Below are positions 60,705-64,000 of a DNA stretch of 64,000 bases, in pieces; the first letter of the stretch is position 1; every line of letters starts with the position of its first letter. A program made the translations under genes and the position numbers. The notes under the pieces are model-generated. The model was not told the origin of the DNA and did not search any database. It saw only the letters and a program-made list of their open reading frames with translations. Source of the stretch: Chryseobacterium sp. S0630 (GTDB lineage Bacteria; Bacteroidota; Bacteroidia; Flavobacteriales; Weeksellaceae); contig NZ_JAMZGF010000024.1 in NCBI RefSeq assembly GCF_024158915.1, positions 1 through 64,000 on the forward strand, given 5' to 3'.

Positions 60705-61235
60705 TTACATATAGTTCTCACGCTTCAGTTCGTACCAGAAGCAAATTCCATCCGGTTCTTCAAATTCGCTGGTCTTTTCAAATCCTAATTTTCTTAGAAT
60801 ATGATTGGAAGCATCATGTTCAGAATGGGCATAGGCATAAATGACTTCTGCATTCAGGTCATTAAAGCCATAATCCAGAGAAGCTATTCCGGCTTCCATA
60901 GCATAACCTTTGCCCCAGGATTCAGGCAGGAAGCGATATCCAAGTTCCAGTACATTTTTATAGCCATTCGTTTCATGAGTAAGTAATTTTAATCCGCTCC
61001 ATCCTATCAGAAGTCCACTTTCTTTTTCCACAACGCCCAGTCTTCCCACGCCATTTTCCTCATACTGTTTCTGAATCATGCTGATAACCTTTTTTGATTC
61101 ATTAACCTCTGTCAGAACCGGTACGCCAATATATTTCATGACTTCAGAATTGGAATCCAGCAGAAATATACGTTCAAAATCTTCATCTTCGAGTTTTCTT
61201 AAAATCAGTCGCTCTGTTTCTATTTTCATAATCAT
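60705..61235 (-). CDS. RimJ/RimL-type GNAT acetyltransferase, copy 1
   Basis: The protein has 176 residues. It shows I-E-T-E-R-L-I-L-R-K, motif A as Y-R-F-L-P-E-S-W-G-K-G-Y-A-M-E-A, and D-A-S-N-H-I-L-R-K-L-G-F. It and the next gene downstream share most positions, including identical runs such as I-Q-K-Q-Y-E-E-N-G-V-G-R-L, so they arose by tandem duplication. A start at the second Met (two codons in) is equally possible. It follows the LRR gene by 7 nt. Confidence 0.9.
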   Translation of the reverse strand: MIMKIETERLILRKLEDEDFERIFLLDSNSEVMKYIGVPVLTEVNESKKVISMIQKQYEENGVGRLGVVEKESGLLIGWSGLKLLTHETNGYKNVLELGYRFLPESWGKGYAMEAGIASLDYGFNDLNAEVIYAYAHSEHDASNHILRKLGFEKTSEFEEPDGICFWYELKRENYM

Positions 61236-61242
61236 TTAGTTT

Positions 61243-61881
61243 TTATTCTTCTGCACCAAAAATAGTGACATCTGTCTTTGTGCCTTTCTTTATATCTGTT
61301 TCTTTCATCTTATTCCCCATTATATTAAGGGTTTGTAAGGCCGGATTACCGGAAATATCAATTTTTTGAAGCTTATTATGTTCCAGATTCAGTTTTCTTA
61401 CTGTTTTAAACTGAAGCAGATCTATTGTCTTTAATTGATTTAAAGATAATGTTAATTGGTCAATTTTTGGAATTCCTGCCAGCGAAATGTTTTCCAACAG
61501 ATTATTATCTAAATATAATGCAGTTAAATTCTTAAGATTTTCGGCTTTGAATGAAGAGATTTTACAGCCTGTACACGAAAATAATTCAAGCTGATCCAGA
61601 TGGCTGATCATTATATTAGAAATCACATTATCATCCAGAACAATCATTTTTACATTTTTAAAAAGATACAGATCATCTGTGGAAGTAATTCCTTTCTGAA
61701 CAAGGAAAAGATTGGTAACCATTCCTGCTTCCTGGTATTCAAGTATTCCGTTTTTATTCAGATCAAAATTTCCCAGTACTGCTTTTTCAAAATTTTTATC
61801 TTTAAACTCAAGCTTTTGTCCAAAGAAAAAAGAAAGTCCCAAAATAATAAAGATAACTGTAAATATTTTAATTTTCATCAT
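61243..61881 (-). CDS. Secreted leucine-rich-repeat protein with EF-hand-like loop
   Basis: The protein has 212 residues with a signal peptide (about 1-21, F-F-F-G-Q). An EF-hand-like loop D-L-N-K-N-G-I-L-E-Y-Q-E occurs at about 39-50. About five leucine-rich repeats follow (residues 75-200), of the form L-x-x-L-x-L-x-x-N-x-L. Similar LRR proteins mediate binding at the bacterial surface, and no enzymatic domain is seen. It is the first gene of the minus-strand run leading to the acetyltransferases and is divergent from gldB. Confidence 0.85.
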   Translation of the reverse strand: MMKIKIFTVIFIILGLSFFFGQKLEFKDKNFEKAVLGNFDLNKNGILEYQEAGMVTNLFLVQKGITSTDDLYLFKNVKMIVLDDNVISNIMISHLDQLELFSCTGCKISSFKAENLKNLTALYLDNNLLENISLAGIPKIDQLTLSLNQLKTIDLLQFKTVRKLNLEHNKLQKIDISGNPALQTLNIMGNKMKETDIKKGTKTDVTIFGAEE

Positions 61882-61900
61882 GAATTGTGCATTTAATCCT

Positions 61901-61908
61901 TATTTTTG
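61901..61908 (+). promoter_or_regulatory. -7 element for gldB
   Basis: TATTTTTG fits TAnnTTTG about 26 nt before the gldB ATG at 61934, supporting that start over upstream in-frame codons. A TTG at 61885 is too close for a standard -33. Confidence 0.45.
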
Positions 61909-61933
61909 TCAACTTAAATTCTATGTAAAAATA

Positions 61934-62917
61934 ATGAAGATTTTTAGATATATTGCACTTTCTTCTCTTCTGGCTGCCGGACTTATTTCCTGCAAAAAAG
62001 AACCTGAAAATCAATGGAAGGTAGAAGTAAAACAAACTGCCGAAAAAGTTGACATCACAGATATTTCCAAAGAATTCTATAATCCGAATATTCCATTGGA
62101 TCAGTTTAAAGCTCAATTTCCATGGTTTCAGGGAAGTGTTTCTGATGCCGATTTCGGAAAAAGAAGAGCGGATGCAGAAGAGATAAAAATCTACAAGGAA
62201 GCTATTGGAAAAATAGATCAGGCAAAGCTTCAAACGGAGCTTCAAAGTTTATTTTCCCATATTAAATATTACTTTCCACAGTTTAAAAACCCAAAAGTAT
62301 ATTTGTTCTCATCTGCTTTGCAGATGATACAGGATCCAATATTTTATGATGAAAAAGGTAATCTTTTATTCATAGATGTTACCGGTTTTATGGGAGACGG
62401 AAATGCCAATTATAAAGGATTGGAATTGTATTTCCAGAAGTCGATGAACCCACAGAATATTGTTCCGAAGGTATCACAGCTTTTTGCAGAAAATATTGTC
62501 ACAGAATCTCCTGATCACCAGAAATTTATTGATCAGATTATTCTGAACGGAAAAGTAATGATTCTTCAGGATGCTTTTCTTCCGGATACGCCTGATTATC
62601 TGAAAATGAATTATACCCAAAAGCAGTATGAATGGGCAACAAGTAATGAAGCCAATATCTGGAATTATTTTGTAGAAAGCAATCTGATCTTCGGAGATGA
62701 TCCAAGATTGGGAGAACGTTTTATTTCACCTGGCCCATTCTCGAAGTTTTATACAGAAATTGACAATGAATCTTCCCCACAAATCGGAATTTTTACGGGA
62801 TGGCAGATCTGTAAAGCATATTTGAAGGAAAAACCTGAAACGAAGTTAACAGAATTCTTAAAAATGGATGCAACCACAATTTTTAATCAATCAGGATACA
62901 AACCAAAGTTAAAATAA
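61934..62917 (+). CDS. gldB: Gliding motility lipoprotein GldB
   Basis: This protein has 327 residues from the ATG at 61934, which directly opens a lipoprotein signal with lipobox L-I-S-C. The frame extends 74 codons upstream without reason. The mature sequence has the GldB layout, with F-Y-N-P-N-I-P-L-D-Q-F near residue 50 and a C-terminal half rich in W, Y and F (F-T-G-W-Q-I-C-K-A-Y). GldB is needed for gliding in Flavobacterium johnsoniae and is conserved in non-gliding relatives. gldC follows after 165 bp with a terminator and separate promoter between. Confidence 0.92.
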   Translation: MKIFRYIALSSLLAAGLISCKKEPENQWKVEVKQTAEKVDITDISKEFYNPNIPLDQFKAQFPWFQGSVSDADFGKRRADAEEIKIYKEAIGKIDQAKLQTELQSLFSHIKYYFPQFKNPKVYLFSSALQMIQDPIFYDEKGNLLFIDVTGFMGDGNANYKGLELYFQKSMNPQNIVPKVSQLFAENIVTESPDHQKFIDQIILNGKVMILQDAFLPDTPDYLKMNYTQKQYEWATSNEANIWNYFVESNLIFGDDPRLGERFISPGPFSKFYTEIDNESSPQIGIFTGWQICKAYLKEKPETKLTEFLKMDATTIFNQSGYKPKLK

Positions 62918-62938
62918 TTCTATAAAATCAAATATTTA

Positions 62939-62970
62939 AATCCTTTAGTGTAAGCTAAAGGATTTTTTTT
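62939..62970 (+). terminator. Terminator after gldB
   Basis: ATCCTTTAG (62940-62948) pairs perfectly with CTAAAGGAT (62955-62963), with a 6-nt loop and a run of T. Confidence 0.88.
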
Positions 62971-63026
62971 AACCATGATTTTAACTTTAATAGTCCATTT
63001 CCTGATGAAGATAATTTTGTAGAAGC

Positions 63027-63056
63027 TTTGGATAAGCTGAAGAAGTATTAACTTTG
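63027..63056 (+). promoter_or_regulatory. Promoter of gldC
   Basis: A -33 TTTG (63027-63030), an 18-nt spacer and -7 TAACTTTG (63049-63056) give a full match to the Bacteroidetes promoter consensus. The ATG follows 26 nt after the -7 element. Confidence 0.7.
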
Positions 63057-63082
63057 CACGAAATTAGAAACAAAAGAAAGTT

Positions 63083-63406
63083 ATGAGAAAGACTCAGATT
63101 ACGATAGATGTAGAACTTGATGAAAATCACGTACCGGAAAACATTACATGGAACGCTCAGGATGGAGGTATCGACAAACAAGATACTAAGGCAACAATGA
63201 TTTCTGTTTGGGATGATAAAACAAGAGAAGCATTAAGAATTGATCTTTGGACCAAAGAAATGCCTGTAGACCAGATGAAAATGTTTATCCACCAGATTTT
63301 AATATCTTTAGGAAGCACATACCAGAGAGCGACAGGTGAAGAGGATGTGGCGCAGTGGATGGAAGAAATCGCAGAAGAATTTGCGGTAAAATCTGCTATT
63401 AAGTAA
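63083..63406 (+). CDS. gldC: Gliding motility protein GldC
   Basis: This 107-residue soluble protein has the GldC pattern: I-x-I-D-V-E-L-D-E-N-H-V-P-E-x-I-x-W, then I-S-V-W-D-D-K-T-R-E-A-L-R-I-D-L-W-T-K-E-M-P-V-D and a final helix. GldC has a helper role in gliding in F. johnsoniae. It has its own promoter (63027-63056) and follows gldB, the standard gldBC order. Confidence 0.95.
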   Translation: MRKTQITIDVELDENHVPENITWNAQDGGIDKQDTKATMISVWDDKTREALRIDLWTKEMPVDQMKMFIHQILISLGSTYQRATGEEDVAQWMEEIAEEFAVKSAIK

Positions 63407-63486
63407 AAAAATACAATTGCAATAAGCTGAAGGCAGTAAGCGGTAAGCTTTTTGTACTCAGCTAGAGCAAATTTTAATAAAAACAA

Positions 63487-63516
63487 TGAACATTAAACTC
63501 ACATGCTTAATGTTCA
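63487..63516 (+). promoter_or_regulatory. 10-bp inverted repeat in the leader of the trans-sulfuration gene
   Basis: TGAACATTAA (63487-63496) and its perfect complement TTAATGTTCA (63507-63516) enclose a 10-nt loop and end 18 nt before the ATG at 63535. It may be an operator or an RNA hairpin influencing translation. Confidence 0.5.
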
Positions 63517-63534
63517 AGCTTAAAGCAAAAAATT

Positions 63535-64000
63535 ATGAATTTTAATACAAAAGTAATTCACGGAGGGCAGCACCACGAGTCTGCAACAGGTTCTGTAAAT
63601 GTACCTGTATTTTTAACCTCTACATTTGCACAGAAAAGCCCGGGAGTACATTCCGGATATGAATATTCAAGAGCTGCCAACCCTACAAGACAGGCATTGG
63701 AAGATTCTTTGGCAAGTATTGAAAACGGAGCGAGAGGTTTAGCTTTCGGTTCTGGTCTTGCTGCCATCGACTGTGTTTTGAAATTATTAAATCCAGGTGA
63801 TGAAGTGATTGCTGTAGATGATCTTTACGGAGGTACTTACAGAATGTTCACAAGACTTTTCGAAAAATACCAGTTGAAATTTACGTTTGTAAATTTTGAT
63901 GATGTTTCTAAAATTGCTGATGTTATCACAGATAAAACAAAACTGATCTGGGTAGAAACTCCTACTAACCCATTGATGAAGTTAGTTGATATCAAAGCTG
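63535..64000 (+). CDS. Trans-sulfuration PLP enzyme, partial
   Basis: The first 155 residues of a Cys/Met metabolism PLP enzyme are present; the gene runs off the window end. Visible motifs are T-K-V-I-H-G-G, V-F-L-T-S-T-F, Y-E-Y-S-R-A-A-N-P-T-R, the cofactor phosphate segment F-G-S-G-L-A-A-I, V-D-D-L-Y-G-G-T-Y-R and W-V-E-T-P-T-N-P. The family covers cystathionine gamma-synthase, gamma-lyase and beta-lyase. The start of the protein alone does not decide between them. The Schiff-base lysine lies beyond the window. Confidence 0.9.
   Translation, partial: MNFNTKVIHGGQHHESATGSVNVPVFLTSTFAQKSPGVHSGYEYSRAANPTRQALEDSLASIENGARGLAFGSGLAAIDCVLKLLNPGDEVIAVDDLYGGTYRMFTRLFEKYQLKFTFVNFDDVSKIADVITDKTKLIWVETPTNPLMKLVDIKA

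Noticed and set aside
61712..61933. 74-codon N-terminal extension of GldB
   Set aside because: It overlaps the divergent LRR gene and its promoter region, and a lipoprotein signal starts exactly at the ATG at 61934.

Overview
The window looks like chromosomal DNA of a Chryseobacterium-type flavobacterium (Bacteroidota, Weeksellaceae). The evidence is AT-rich DNA, SusC/SusD and other TonB-dependent outer-membrane receptors, GldB and GldC, a type IX secretion (T9SS) sorting tail on a secreted nuclease, a Bacteroidetes-type type VI secretion (T6SS subtype iii) cargo cluster, and many -7 elements of the form TAnnTTTG. No rRNA, tRNA, CRISPR array, prophage or transposase gene was seen.

Layout. 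0-8.3 kb: a YcxB-like membrane protein, the CbpA/CbpM chaperone pair, a dicarboxylate/amino-acid symporter, and an alcohol/aldehyde oxidation group (DUF779, AdhP, aldehyde dehydrogenase, divergent AraC regulator). 8.4-13 kb: a SusC/SusD pair with no carbohydrate enzyme beside it. 13.5-21.7 kb: HMG-CoA synthase, an M1 aminopeptidase, thymidylate synthase, a Gre-like protein, a GH13 lipoprotein and a pRiA4b ORF-3-like protein. 21.8-28.1 kb: a PhoR/PhoB-like two-component system divergent from a TonB-dependent receptor and a beta-helix lipoprotein. 28.6-32.4 kb: two paralogous amidohydrolases flanking an AraC regulator. 32.8-39.7 kb: HemL, a LysM glucosaminidase, a PLP deaminase-like enzyme, small proteins and a T9SS-exported endonuclease I.

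39.9-54.1 kb is a long one-directional run that I read as a T6SS-iii cargo island. It holds TssD (Hcp), VgrG, a 56-residue spike-like protein, a DUF2931 lipoprotein, a DUF2235 (Tle1-type) phospholipase candidate, a LysM protein, a DUF4280 PAAR-like tip, a 930-residue OmpA-domain protein, small lipoproteins and a LemA/GIDE membrane pair. No sheath or baseplate genes are present, so the apparatus must be encoded elsewhere.

54.4-64 kb: a DUF2752 protein, an old-yellow-enzyme reductase and cytidine deaminase are followed by the most unusual locus. A membrane-anchored barnase homologue with all four catalytic residues correctly spaced is separated from a barstar-family inhibitor by a GIY-YIG nuclease gene boxed in 34-bp inverted repeats and by an archaemetzincin-like lipoprotein. 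NadE, three GNAT acetyltransferases, an LRR protein, gldB, gldC and the start of a trans-sulfuration enzyme complete the window.

The intergenic DNA carries several families of palindromic or fold-back repeats (near 0.06, 5.6, 19.5, 28.3/36.3/37.7, 32.5/32.6, 56.5, 56.8 and 57.9/58.2 kb).
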